Assembly (NCBI GenBank): GCA_964517495.1
Contig: CAZFER010000064.1
Span: 1 to 36,951 of the forward strand
Reading direction: 5' to 3'
Length of the DNA: 36,951 bases
Source of the DNA: CAZFER01 sp964517495
Lineage (GTDB): Bacteria > Hinthialibacterota > Hinthialibacteria > Hinthialibacterales > Hinthialibacteraceae
The position numbers and the translations under genes are program-made. The notes under the pieces are model-generated. The model was given only the letters and a program-made list of their open reading frames with translations, was not told where the DNA came from and made no database searches. Shown here piece after piece: positions 8,253-15,276 of the stretch. Numbering within the stretch: position 1 is the stretch's first letter; the number at the start of each line of letters is the position of its first letter.

Positions 8253-8618
8253 TTAGAAGCCAAGTTCGAGTTTAGCGGCTTCGGTCATCATGTCTGGATT
8301 CCAGGGTGGATCCCACACCACTTCAACTTTGCATGAATTGATGGATTGGATCGCATCAACCCTTGATTCCACATCAGGCGGTAATGTCCCCGCCACCGGG
8401 CATGCGGGTGATGTTAAAGTCATTTTAATATCACAGTTGGCATTCTCATCAATATCAATGTGATAGATCAACCCTAGATCGTAGATGTTGACGGGAATTT
8501 CTGGATCGTAACAGGTTCGTATGGTGTCAATCACTTCTTTTTCCAACTCCGGATTAAAGGATGTTATATTTCGAGTGGCGGCCGCATCGCCATTTTGTTG
8601 CGGGTTTTGGTTTTCCAT
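8253..8618 (-). CDS. MIP18/DUF59-family iron-sulfur assembly protein (SufT-like)
   Basis: A 121-residue cytosolic protein of the MIP18 (DUF59, PaaD/SufT-like) family, which helps assemble or insert iron-sulfur clusters. The family core is clear: VIDTIRTCYDPEIPVNIYDLGLIY near 30-53, the conserved cysteine in the TSPACP loop, and a C-terminal VVWDPPWNPDMMTEAAKLELG segment. The first 20 residues are a Gln/Asn-rich extension without family similarity. GGAGGTG lies about five bases before the ATG at 8618. No suf or isc gene is adjacent, so the gene is solitary. Confidence 0.88.
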   Translation of the reverse strand: MENQNPQQNGDAAATRNITSFNPELEKEVIDTIRTCYDPEIPVNIYDLGLIYHIDIDENANCDIKMTLTSPACPVAGTLPPDVESRVDAIQSINSCKVEVVWDPPWNPDMMTEAAKLELGF

Positions 8619-8731
8619 TATTCACCTCCGTTAATATAGAAAGATTTCATCTCATTTAATTATACTCGTTGGGTAAAGAATAAAACAATGGTGGATGGGG
8701 GTGAGGATGGTTGGGGTGAGCGGGATAAAGT

Positions 8732-8776
8732 AAAAATGGTGGGTTCCGCCGTAAACGATACGGCTTTTAACCCACC
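8732..8776 (-). terminator. Repeated palindrome acting as terminator, copy 1
   Basis: A 45-base element: outer stem GGTGGGTT/AACCCACC, inner stem GCCGT/ACGGC, and a seven-base loop. On the minus strand it is followed by ATTTTT, the form of an intrinsic terminator, and it lies downstream of the PIN toxin gene. It matches 9677-9721 at 44 of 45 positions in the same orientation. Confidence 0.65.
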
Positions 8777-8821
8777 TTACATTATTGGCCTTGGCGCATG
8801 AGTTACATTTCAGGTGGTTTT

Positions 8822-8850
8822 CAAGGGTAAAGAACGGCGTTTTACCCTTG
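8822..8850. repeat. Perfect 10-bp hairpin
   Basis: CAAGGGTAAA (8822-8831) pairs with TTTACCCTTG (8841-8850) around a nine-base loop. It lies about 50 bases beyond the PIN gene stop, in the 285-base gap to sufT. No T-run follows on either strand. It may protect a 3' end or be part of a composite repeat. Confidence 0.5.
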
Positions 8851-8903
8851 GCACCCGCACCCGGCGAAAACGGTTTATTGTGGGGCTGCTTGACTCAAGT
8901 CAA

Positions 8904-9296
8904 TTAGGTGGGGAGTAATTGTTTTGAGGGGTTCTTGAAGTGCGGGTCGGTAGTGACCAGGCGGGCACATCCGTATTTCACCGCAAATGCTAGATGAATG
9001 GCATCCATTGGTTTTAAATTTTCCGTTTGGGTAAAAAGCAAGGCGTCTTTGATGAGTGTGTCAAACACTTTAAACTCTGTCATTTCCCCAAAAATGGTGT
9101 TGTATGTTGCCATCAGTGCCTGATTGTTTTCCTGGTACGGTTTACACAATGTCTCAAGTATAACTACCTCACTGATGCACGGCAGCCATCCATCCCGTCT
9201 GAGTTCGCGCAACGCACTTAGAGTAACCTGCTGATACGCTGGTATTCCTTCAACCTGCGCAATCCACACTGATGCATCTATATACGCGAGTTTCAT
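8904..9296 (-). CDS. PIN-domain ribonuclease toxin (VapC-like)
   Basis: A 130-residue PIN-domain protein, expected to be a Mg2+-dependent ribonuclease toxin. The acidic active-site residues are visible as Asp7 (YIDASVW), Glu48 (VVILETL), Asp98 (PMDAIHLA) and Asp117 (VTTDPHF). The length fits VapC-type toxins. The start is two bases beyond the stop of the upstream antitoxin-like gene, the order expected for a toxin-antitoxin pair. The promoter is probably the one at 9636-9663, and the repeated palindrome at 8732-8776 is the likely terminator. The RNA target cannot be predicted. Confidence 0.85.
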   Translation of the reverse strand: MKLAYIDASVWIAQVEGIPAYQQVTLSALRELRRDGWLPCISEVVILETLCKPYQENNQALMATYNTIFGEMTEFKVFDTLIKDALLFTQTENLKPMDAIHLAFAVKYGCARLVTTDPHFKNPSKQLLPT

Positions 9297-9298
9297 GG

Positions 9299-9526
9299 TT
9301 AATCCCTGTATGAGCGAAGCTGGTTGAGAATATCCTCATGGGTACGGCGTGGAATATCCAGTTTTGCAGCTTCGTCCAGCGCCGACTCAAGCGCTTCCCA
9401 TTGGGATTGAACGAGCATCTCTTGCTCTTCTGCCTCAACCGGTAACACAAACGCGGTACCTGGTGATAGCGATGGTGACTTAACCTTAAGAACCCCGCCT
9501 TCAGTGACTTCTATAAGGAGATCCAT
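9299..9526 (-). CDS. Putative antitoxin of the PIN toxin
   Basis: A 75-residue protein encoded directly upstream of, and in tight register with, the PIN toxin, so it is inferred to be the antitoxin. The N-terminal half (about 3-31) is predicted beta-rich (LLIEVTEGGVLKVKSP). The C-terminal half is acidic and helical and would wrap the toxin. I cannot place it in a named antitoxin family. The start at 9526 is chosen because GAGG lies about eight bases upstream; a longer form from 9562 would add 12 residues without a recognisable ribosome binding site. Confidence 0.7.
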   Translation of the reverse strand: MDLLIEVTEGGVLKVKSPSLSPGTAFVLPVEAEEQEMLVQSQWEALESALDEAAKLDIPRRTHEDILNQLRSYRD

Positions 9527-9635
9527 ATAAAGTCCTCGCTTCGGTTGCCATTTGTTTAGCAAAATAAGAAGCCATCGTTCTCATTTCCGAGATTTCAATG
9601 AGCGATTTACACTTACCTCTTAGGGTGCTCGCTTA

Positions 9636-9663
9636 AGTATACCGCAACGGTGAAAGGCGTCAA
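9636..9663 (-). promoter_or_regulatory. Promoter of the toxin-antitoxin operon
   Basis: On the minus strand, TTGACG (9658-9663) and TATACT (9636-9641) are separated by 16 bases. This predicts a start near 9629 and a leader of about 100 bases ahead of the antitoxin. It is one of the better-matching promoters in the window. Confidence 0.55.
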
Positions 9664-9676
9664 ATTGGGGAATAGC

Positions 9677-9721
9677 AAAAATGGTGGGTTACGCCGTAAA
9701 CGATACGGCTTTTAACCCACC
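9677..9721 (-). terminator. Repeated palindrome acting as terminator, copy 2
   Basis: A near-identical copy (44/45) of 8732-8776, beginning two bases after the stop codon of the M16 gene. On the minus strand the hairpin is followed by ATTTTTG, so it probably terminates the gpmA-M16 transcript and separates it from the toxin-antitoxin promoter just beyond. Confidence 0.7.
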
Positions 9722-9723
9722 CT

Positions 9724-10998
9724 TTAGGTTTTTGTGGGGGTGGTGATGGCCAGGAGGTGATGGGTTAGGTATTGATGAGCGGTGGCTTTGATTGTATCGG
9801 CGGTGAGTTGGTTGACTTTTTCTGGAAACAGGTTGACGAATTCCCAACCCAAGCCGCCTGCTTCATAGAAGGCATAACGGGCGGCCTGGCCCATGTTGGT
9901 TTCCATTGACATGATATAGGTGCCGCATAAAAACATCTTGACTCGATGGAATTCTTCGTCGGAGATGGATTCCTCTTTTAGCCGGTTGATTTCTTGTTCA
10001 AAACATTGGACCACCTGGTCTCGATTGGCAGGTGTGGTGACGGTATATAAAAGCAAGGGGGAGATATCGTGAAAGGGAGAGTAATTGCTACCGACCTGGT
10101 AGCATAATCCTCGCTTATCGCGAACTTCGCGAAATAAGCGTGAATCCATTGATCCACCCAGCAGCGCACTCATGAATCGAAAGGCAATCGATGCCTCATC
10201 TTTCATTCCACAGCCAGGGTAACCCATCACAATGTATTCCGCTTCAGATTCCCGGTTTTCGATAACGTGTGAATTGGGTTCAAAGGCGGGACAGGCTTTA
10301 TCAGGATCAGGAAAGGTGGCCATTTTTCTTGTGCTTCGTGCCGCGAATACATCGCGAAGTTGGGAATGAACATGACTGTTCTCTGAGCCACCTACCACAG
10401 AGACAATAAGATTTGATGGATCAAATGCCGCATGGGCAAAAGCAATCAGGTCATCCCGATCAATGGAATCCAGGGTATCCGTTAATCCAATATTGGGCCA
10501 ACCATAGGGGTGGCCATTGAAAAAATGCTTTCGAAACGTCCGAACCGTATAAGTAAGCAGGGAATCCTCCTGCTCCATGATGCTCATGCGAACGATTTCA
10601 CGTTCCCGTATCAATTTATCTTCAGGGAAGATAGGTGAATCGATTAATTCCAAGACGGTCTGGATATCTTCATGAAGAAAATGGGTGGTGGTCATTAAAT
10701 CAACGGAACTGGTATCTTTTCCCGCTTCCGCTTTAAAATGGGCGCCGTTGCGTTCAAGATTGATGGCGATTTCCTCTTCAGTATGTTTCGCCGTTCCGGC
10801 GGAAAGGAGGCGCATGCATAGGTTGGCCATGCCCGCTTTTTCATGATGTTCATGGCATGAAGCCAATTTGGATAGAATATTTACAGCGACAATTTGATTA
10901 GAAGGATTAGGGGAATAGAGAAACGTTGTCCCATTCGACAACGTTTCTCCAATCACATTTTTTTCGGGGATTTGAATGGATTGTTCGGCTTTTACCAT
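9724..10998 (-). CDS. M16-family peptidase homologue lacking the zinc site
   Basis: A 424-residue protein with the two-lobed M16B (processing-peptidase-like) architecture. In active members a PGLAHFLEHMLF-type motif binds zinc through HxxEH. Here the aligned stretch is AGMANLCMRLLSAGT, so the three positions are Asn59, Met62 and Arg63. The downstream glutamate of the family also appears lost (about Ser139). The C-terminal lobe keeps FREVRDKRGLCY (Arg296, Tyr300), the Arg/Tyr signature known from non-catalytic subunits of bacterial M16B heterodimers. It is therefore probably a non-catalytic subunit or scaffold; no catalytic partner is in this window. It lies six bases after gpmA on the same strand. 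There is no signal peptide. Confidence 0.82.
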   Translation of the reverse strand: MVKAEQSIQIPEKNVIGETLSNGTTFLYSPNPSNQIVAVNILSKLASCHEHHEKAGMANLCMRLLSAGTAKHTEEEIAINLERNGAHFKAEAGKDTSSVDLMTTTHFLHEDIQTVLELIDSPIFPEDKLIREREIVRMSIMEQEDSLLTYTVRTFRKHFFNGHPYGWPNIGLTDTLDSIDRDDLIAFAHAAFDPSNLIVSVVGGSENSHVHSQLRDVFAARSTRKMATFPDPDKACPAFEPNSHVIENRESEAEYIVMGYPGCGMKDEASIAFRFMSALLGGSMDSRLFREVRDKRGLCYQVGSNYSPFHDISPLLLYTVTTPANRDQVVQCFEQEINRLKEESISDEEFHRVKMFLCGTYIMSMETNMGQAARYAFYEAGGLGWEFVNLFPEKVNQLTADTIKATAHQYLTHHLLAITTPTKT

Positions 10999-11004
10999 AT
11001 AGTC

Positions 11005-11754
11005 TTATTTCGCTTTCCCTTGATTGGCAACAGCCTGCATTTTTTGCTGCAATTCCTCTTGATTGCCTAAATAATAAGATCGAATCGGTGATAGATCGTC
11101 ATCATTCAGTTCGTAAACCAACGGGATACCGGTGGGGATATTTAGGCTGACGATCTCTTCATCGGAGATATTGTCCAAATGCTTGACTAAACCACGCAGG
11201 CTATTGCCATGTGCTGCAATGATCACTTTTTTATCCGCCTTGACGGCGGGAACAATGGTATCAAACCAATAGGGAAGGAATCGATCAATGGTGAGTTTCA
11301 AACTTTCCGTTTTGGGGAGTTCGTCTTCAGACAAGGTGGCATAGCGGCGATCGTTACCCGGGTAGCGTTCATCGGTTTTTTCCAGTTCGGGTGGAGGGGT
11401 GTCATAGCTTCGGCGCCAGATTTTGACCTGCTCGTCGCCATATTCTTTCGCGGTCTCTGCCTTATTCAAGCCTTGAAGCGCGCCATAATGTCGTTCGTTC
11501 AAACGCCAGCTGCGGTAGACATCGATCCACATTTGATCGGTAACCTCTAATGTAATCCATAGCGTTCGAATGGCGCGTTTTAACACCGATGTGTAGGCGA
11601 TATCGAATTCATAACCGCCTTCTTTCAAGAGGCGTCCGGCTTCTTTGGCTTCTTCCTCGCCTTTTTCTGATAGATCAACATCCGTCCAGCCGGTAAAACG
11701 GTTTTCTTTGTTCCAGACGCTTTCTCCGTGGCGAAGTAAAACGAGTTTTTTCAT
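11005..11754 (-). CDS. gpmA: 2,3-bisphosphoglycerate-dependent phosphoglycerate mutase
   Basis: A 249-residue cytosolic glycolytic enzyme interconverting 3- and 2-phosphoglycerate. The RHGE motif with phosphorylated His9 (LLRHGESVWN), the catalytic Glu87 (RLNERHYG) and the second His182 (AAHGNSLRG) are all present. Length and the GYEFDIAYTSVLKRAIRTLW segment are typical of dPGM. GGAG lies eight bases before the ATG. It is first in an operon with the M16-family gene, an association without an obvious functional link. Confidence 0.96.
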   Translation of the reverse strand: MKKLVLLRHGESVWNKENRFTGWTDVDLSEKGEEEAKEAGRLLKEGGYEFDIAYTSVLKRAIRTLWITLEVTDQMWIDVYRSWRLNERHYGALQGLNKAETAKEYGDEQVKIWRRSYDTPPPELEKTDERYPGNDRRYATLSEDELPKTESLKLTIDRFLPYWFDTIVPAVKADKKVIIAAHGNSLRGLVKHLDNISDEEIVSLNIPTGIPLVYELNDDDLSPIRSYYLGNQEELQQKMQAVANQGKAK

Positions 11755-11900
11755 GTCTTAATCTCCGTGGTGTTATCAATATAAGCGTTGAATCGTTAGA
11801 TAAGTGGAATCACTTTATTTGAAGTCATTTTTGCTTTTACCATTCGATTCGTCAAGCGCGGCATATTTTTACACAAATGTGGATAGATTATTATCAAAAA

Positions 11901-12062
11901 GATTCTGAAAACTCAACGAGGATTTCAATATTTAGAAATCCTCAGGATTTAAACAATGCCAAAATGGCATAGATGCACCTTATTTCTGGAAAAGATTATG
12001 AATATTGTCATCAAATTCTTCGTTTCGCGCTACACTGTATCTTAAACAGATACAATTTTTTG
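11901..12062 (+). ncRNA. Candidate small RNA with intrinsic terminator
   Basis: A possible promoter (TTTACA 11868-11873, 15 bases, TATTAT 11889-11894) would start transcription near 11901. Downstream are a perfect 9-bp hairpin (11918-11926/11935-11943), a 6-bp hairpin with an AAA loop (11956-11970), and TGTATC/GATACA (12036-12054) followed by ATTTTTT, the form of an intrinsic terminator. No plus-strand gene lies upstream for this terminator to serve. Alternatively the last hairpin is an operator for the TTGACA promoter that overlaps its T-run. Confidence 0.3.
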
Positions 12063-12282
12063 ACAGAATCACGGGATCTATATACCTTAAATAGAAGAAA
12101 CGATACAAATAATCGATTTATTCGGTTTAAATAGAGGTGATTTCGCCATATAAAAATATGGCCCACAAATTGCTTTAATAAAATGGAAAGAAGACAATGA
12201 AAGAAGGTATGAGTTAATGTAATATGTCACCTATATGAAGTGAAAAGGGAGCGAAAACAACTAATCAGCGTTTTCATATCAA

Positions 12283-12320
12283 CCCTCCCCTAACCCCTCC
12301 CAGTCTTGGAAGGGGAATGG
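12283..12320. repeat. Dispersed C-rich palindromic element, copy 2
   Basis: CCCTCCCCTAACCCCTCCC, then AGTCTTGGA and a G-rich arm ending in GGGGAATGG. It matches 16370-16407 at all but two positions. The two arms can fold on each other. It lies in the hsp20 leader region, about 80 bases before the start codon. Confidence 0.7.
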
Positions 12321-12398
12321 TGCTTCAAATGGCTGACCACTTATGAATTATCTTTCATTTCATGATTATATTCTTCAAAAGAGTAAAGGAGATCAATC

Positions 12399-12857
12399 AT
12401 GTTTACCCAAGGCCAAAAATGTTCTTTTATTATAGATGAAAAACATTTCGGTGAGACTCCAATCGCATTGAAGGAACGATACTCAAGTGAATCAATTGGT
12501 ATTCTCTCTGACCGGGGCAATGCGAGTTGGAAACCGCCTTTGGATATCCGAGAAAATGCGGAATGCTTTGTGGTTGAGCTGGAACTTCCGGGAATTAATT
12601 CTGAGACCTTGGTTTTCGAAACAGGTGAGAATTTCTTAATGGTCCAAGGCGAAAAAATGAATTCCTCTTCCAAATCTTTTGAAGCATCCAATCGACTGGA
12701 ACGCGGTTATGGTCATTTTGAGCGGCTCATCACCTTACCGGTCAAGATTAATCAGAATAGGGTTGATACGGTCTATGAGAATGGCGTATTAAACATAACA
12801 TTACCGAAAAAAGAAGCGTCGCCATTACAAGCGATTGAAATAAATTTCATTAATTAA
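12399..12857 (+). CDS. Small heat-shock protein (Hsp20/alpha-crystallin)
   Basis: A 152-residue ATP-independent chaperone that holds unfolding proteins. The alpha-crystallin domain spans about 44-137, with LDIRENAECFVVELELPG (48-65) and the hallmark ENGVLNITLPK (127-137). A C-terminal IEI (146-148) fits the IxI motif used for oligomer assembly. The N-terminal arm is about 43 residues. AAGGAG lies a few bases before the ATG. It is monocistronic, with a strong terminator behind it. A TTGACA box at 12060 is far upstream; the actual promoter is not obvious. Confidence 0.93.
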   Translation: MFTQGQKCSFIIDEKHFGETPIALKERYSSESIGILSDRGNASWKPPLDIRENAECFVVELELPGINSETLVFETGENFLMVQGEKMNSSSKSFEASNRLERGYGHFERLITLPVKINQNRVDTVYENGVLNITLPKKEASPLQAIEINFIN

Positions 12858-12902
12858 TCCAGTTAATACCACCACACTCCATTACTCCTTCCCTCTCAAT
12901 TG

Positions 12903-12937
12903 AAGAGGGTGGCCCAAAAAGCCACCCTCTTGTTTTT
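12903..12937 (+). terminator. Intrinsic terminator of hsp20
   Basis: An 11-bp perfect stem (12903-12913 with 12921-12931), a seven-base loop and TTGTTTTTG behind it. It also sits before the 3' end of the convergent oxidoreductase gene and could partly serve that strand. Confidence 0.9.
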
Positions 12938-12968
12938 GTATCGCGTTGAAATATAGATCGTTATAAAA

Positions 12969-14198
12969 TTAGAAGCTCAATCGTGGATCGATGGCTAGAT
13001 TGGAGGCCATCATTTCAGTCCAGGTTACTTCTTTTTCGTTGTAGGCTGCGATTCGTCCCAGGATTCCGGTTAAGGTGCTTTCCGCTCCCTGGCGGGCTTC
13101 GTTGACGAAATTGCCGCTTCGAATGCTTTCTTCAAAGGCGGTGATTTTACGTTCTTCGGTGCCGCTTAACAGGCTTGTGCGTTCTGATTTCCAGGCATTG
13201 GGGCCGGTAATTTGAGCATGTCCGCTGTATGGCGTATCTGCGGTGCCGTTGGTGCCAAAAATGCGTTCGCGGCAATCGCTCCAGCCTTTGAGGAATTGGG
13301 TGGAGCAGAAATTGATTTTCACGTCCTCGGGATACCAATAGACCAGGTTGAAATGGTCCCAGCAATCGCCCACGTCGGTGCGTGCTTTTCGTCCACCGGT
13401 TCCAGCGGCTTTGGTGGGGTGATTTTGCAGATACCAGTTGCATACATCCAGCACGTGGATATTTTGTTCGACGATGATATCGCCGGAAAGGGCTTTATCA
13501 AAAACCCAGTTTCTTAAGCGGTTTTCCTGTTCTGAGAATTTTTCTCCTCCACGTGGAGATAAGCGCCCGGCATGGTAGTGGACCATCCCGCTGACGGGTT
13601 GGCCGATATCGCCGCGGTGCACGCGTTTGACGGCTTCTTGAAAATCGGGGCTAAACCGGATTTGCAGGCCGATCATCACGCTCTGTTTGCCTTTGGCTTT
13701 TTCCCCCATTTCGATAACCTTTTTGGCGCCCACGACATCGGCGCCGACGGGTTTTTCCATATACACATGTTTCCCGGCATTCACGGCGGCTTCAAAATGA
13801 AGGGGGTGAAAATAGACGGGGCTGGTGATGATTACGGCATCGATATCGTCCAAAGCCAATAAATCCTGGTAAGCGTTCATCCCCTGGAACAAGCGGGATG
13901 GATCGATTTGAGGGCGATCCTGGCTGGCCAGGCGTTTGTCCAGGTTATTTTTAGTGGATTGAAGGCGATCCTGAAAAAAGTCGGCCAATGCCACCACTCG
14001 TGATTCTGTTACACGGATAAACACTCCGGTGTCGTGGTTGCCGCGTCCACCGCAGCCTATCAGGCCTATATTCATGGCCGAATTCGCTGGTGCTCCGAAG
14101 ACTGAACCGGGTTTGATAAACATAAGCCCTGTTCCGGCAGCCGCTGATTTCATAAATCTCCGTCTTGGATAGTTTGATTGAATGCTTTGTTTATTCAT
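12969..14198 (-). CDS. Gfo/Idh/MocA-family oxidoreductase with Tat-type leader
   Basis: A 409-residue NAD(P)-dependent sugar or inositol dehydrogenase-like protein. The N-terminus PRRRFMKSAAAGTGLMF is a twin-arginine-type signal, suggesting export with bound cofactor. After it comes the Rossmann motif MNIGLIGCGGRGN and the family motif EKPVG in the nucleotide-binding domain. The C-terminal part carries the family's beta-sheet domain. The substrate is unknown; such exported members are common in Planctomycetes, Verrucomicrobia and related groups. The start at 14198 is preferred because GGAG lies nine bases before it; the longer frame from 14243 has a non-signal-like extension. Confidence 0.87.
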   Translation of the reverse strand: MNKQSIQSNYPRRRFMKSAAAGTGLMFIKPGSVFGAPANSAMNIGLIGCGGRGNHDTGVFIRVTESRVVALADFFQDRLQSTKNNLDKRLASQDRPQIDPSRLFQGMNAYQDLLALDDIDAVIITSPVYFHPLHFEAAVNAGKHVYMEKPVGADVVGAKKVIEMGEKAKGKQSVMIGLQIRFSPDFQEAVKRVHRGDIGQPVSGMVHYHAGRLSPRGGEKFSEQENRLRNWVFDKALSGDIIVEQNIHVLDVCNWYLQNHPTKAAGTGGRKARTDVGDCWDHFNLVYWYPEDVKINFCSTQFLKGWSDCRERIFGTNGTADTPYSGHAQITGPNAWKSERTSLLSGTEERKITAFEESIRSGNFVNEARQGAESTLTGILGRIAAYNEKEVTWTEMMASNLAIDPRLSF

Positions 14199-14231
14199 AA
14201 TATGAATCTCCAGGTTATTGAAATATCTGAA

Positions 14232-14264
14232 TGTATTGATCATAGATGAAACTAATTCAATACA
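14232..14264. promoter_or_regulatory. Inverted repeat in divergent promoter region
   Basis: TGTATTGA (14232-14239) and TCAATACA (14257-14264) form a perfect 8-bp inverted repeat with a 17-base spacer. It lies between the divergent starts of the oxidoreductase (14198) and the charged protein (14331), a suitable position for a dimeric repressor operator. No adjacent regulator gene supports this. Confidence 0.4.
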
Positions 14265-14330
14265 AAACCCTTTTCCCCTTCATCTTTGCTGCTTTTATAT
14301 ATGGCTACTGAACATATTGAGGTTTTTGTG

Positions 14331-14789
14331 ATGAATGAGATTGATGAAAAAGAGTTGAACCATACAGAAGAGACAACAGAAGAAAAACCTGACGAAGAAG
14401 TGGCCAAGAAGCCAAGACGAAAACGGTGGGGCACTCTTACTTTTGGGCCAAACCTACCTTCGCTTGAACCGTTTGATTTATCACCGGTTACGGATATCCC
14501 GATTCGGTTGGCGATCGAACAGGGGGCCATTAAACGATATAAAGATCTCGCCTTGTACAAAACCAAAGAAGAGTGGGAAGGTTATCCTGAAGGAACCATT
14601 GTTTTAGCCGGCCCGATTGAGGAAGGCCGGCAGGTTGCCATCTGGTTGGGAAATCCCGCATCGAAAAAGGAAGCCGCAAACAAGCAGGCCAAAGAACAGG
14701 GATTGGAATCATCCGATCAGTCGGACGGGGGGAATAACCACGCTGAGAGTTCATCGGCGGAAAACCAAGCGCCGGCTGAGGCAGAGTGA
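14331..14789 (+). CDS. Hypothetical protein with charged termini
   Basis: I do not recognise this 152-residue protein. It has an acidic N-terminal tail (about 1-25), a basic patch (KKPRRKRWG, about 26-34) and a compact central region (about 35-108, including LAIEQGAIKRYKDLALY and GYPEGTIVLAGPIEEGRQVAIWLG). The C-terminal tail of about 45 residues is low-complexity Ala/Glu/Ser-rich. There is no signal peptide or membrane segment. Start 14331 is chosen because GAGG stands about eight bases upstream; a frame from 14286 is also open. The composition suggests a soluble, partly disordered protein. Confidence 0.6.
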   Translation: MNEIDEKELNHTEETTEEKPDEEVAKKPRRKRWGTLTFGPNLPSLEPFDLSPVTDIPIRLAIEQGAIKRYKDLALYKTKEEWEGYPEGTIVLAGPIEEGRQVAIWLGNPASKKEAANKQAKEQGLESSDQSDGGNNHAESSSAENQAPAEAE

Positions 14790-14923
14790 ATAGGACCACG
14801 CTTTTAAATATGTCGGGTAAAGTTTTATTCCGTTAGAGTTTCAGGCCCTTGCCTTTGTTGTTCTTTTCCGGAATGGGCATGATCAGTTCCCTTTCATGGC
14901 GTTGAAATGTGTTATTTATAGAT

Positions 14924-14952
14924 TAAACACAAAAGAGGTTATATGCTAAAAT
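14924..14952 (+). promoter_or_regulatory. Candidate promoter for higA, near-leaderless
   Basis: TAAACA (14924-14929), 17 bases, then TAAAAT (14947-14952) with an extended TG two bases before it. The -10 box ends nine bases before the ATG at 14962, so the transcript would have almost no leader. No ribosome binding site is visible at the usual distance. Confidence 0.4.
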
Positions 14953-14961
14953 ACCATTATC

Positions 14962-15267
14962 ATGGAAAATAACAAACTTGATCCAATCCATCCGGGGAAG
15001 ATTCTCTTGGAGGAGTTTCTTAAGCCCATGGGGCTTAGTCAAAATCATCTTGCCAAGGAGATGGGGGTGCCCTCTCGCCGAATCAATGAGATTGTTCATG
15101 GGAAATGCCGTCTTACAGCCGATACAGCCTTGCGTTTGGCGAAATATTTCAATATGTCCCCCGAATTTTGGCTTGGGCTGCAAATGGATTATGAACTGGA
15201 CATTGAAAAAGACCGCCTTGGAGACCGATTGAGCAAGGAAGTCGGTGAATATCAAAAAGCGTCTTGA
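14962..15267 (+). CDS. higA: HigA-family antitoxin, no toxin gene adjacent
   Basis: A 101-residue XRE-type helix-turn-helix protein of the HigA/VapI family. The diagnostic HPGKILLEEFLKPMGLSQNHLAKEMGVP runs from about residue 10, the recognition helix is near 36-46 (SRRINEIVHGK), and the family pattern TADTALRLAKYFNMSPEFWLGLQ follows. It probably represses its own promoter. A higB toxin gene is normally directly upstream. The 172 bases before this gene contain no such frame or clear remnant, so it is an orphan antitoxin or a stand-alone regulator. It converges on the ABC ATPase gene with nine bases between stops. Confidence 0.88.
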   Translation: MENNKLDPIHPGKILLEEFLKPMGLSQNHLAKEMGVPSRRINEIVHGKCRLTADTALRLAKYFNMSPEFWLGLQMDYELDIEKDRLGDRLSKEVGEYQKAS

Positions 15268-15276
15268 AGATGTCTT

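Larger units (their letters stand above)
11755..12398. other. 644-base spacer between gpmA and hsp20
   Basis: No protein gene is evident. The region contains three hairpins (11918-11943, 11956-11970, 12036-12054), the last with a T-run on the plus strand. A TTGACA hexamer (12060-12065), a C-rich dispersed repeat (12283-12320) and the hsp20 leader with AAGGAG follow. I see no CIRCE-type heat-shock operator. The hairpin series is described separately as a possible small RNA. Confidence 0.5.

Noticed and set aside
8058..8336. 92-codon plus-strand frame in the pilC-sufT gap
   Set aside because: It runs through two hairpin repeats and into the 3' end of sufT on the other strand; no ribosome binding site.
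8732..9721. Toxin-antitoxin module as a transposon bounded by direct repeats
   Set aside because: No transposase, no target-site duplication seen, and both repeats fit as terminators; kept only as an alternative.
11755..12398. CIRCE or similar heat-shock operator upstream of hsp20
   Set aside because: No TTAGCACTC-N9-GAGTGCTAA or close variant is present.
12341..12691. 116-codon minus-strand frame opposite hsp20
   Set aside because: hsp20 on the plus strand has clear family motifs, a ribosome binding site and a terminator; this is its antisense shadow.
14833..14880. 15-codon minus-strand frame MPIPEKNNKGKGLKL with an AGGGA upstream
   Set aside because: Too short to support as a gene without conservation or expression data; possibly chance.
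14790..14961. Remnant of a higB toxin upstream of higA
   Set aside because: No frame with HigB-like residues is visible and the stretch is too short.
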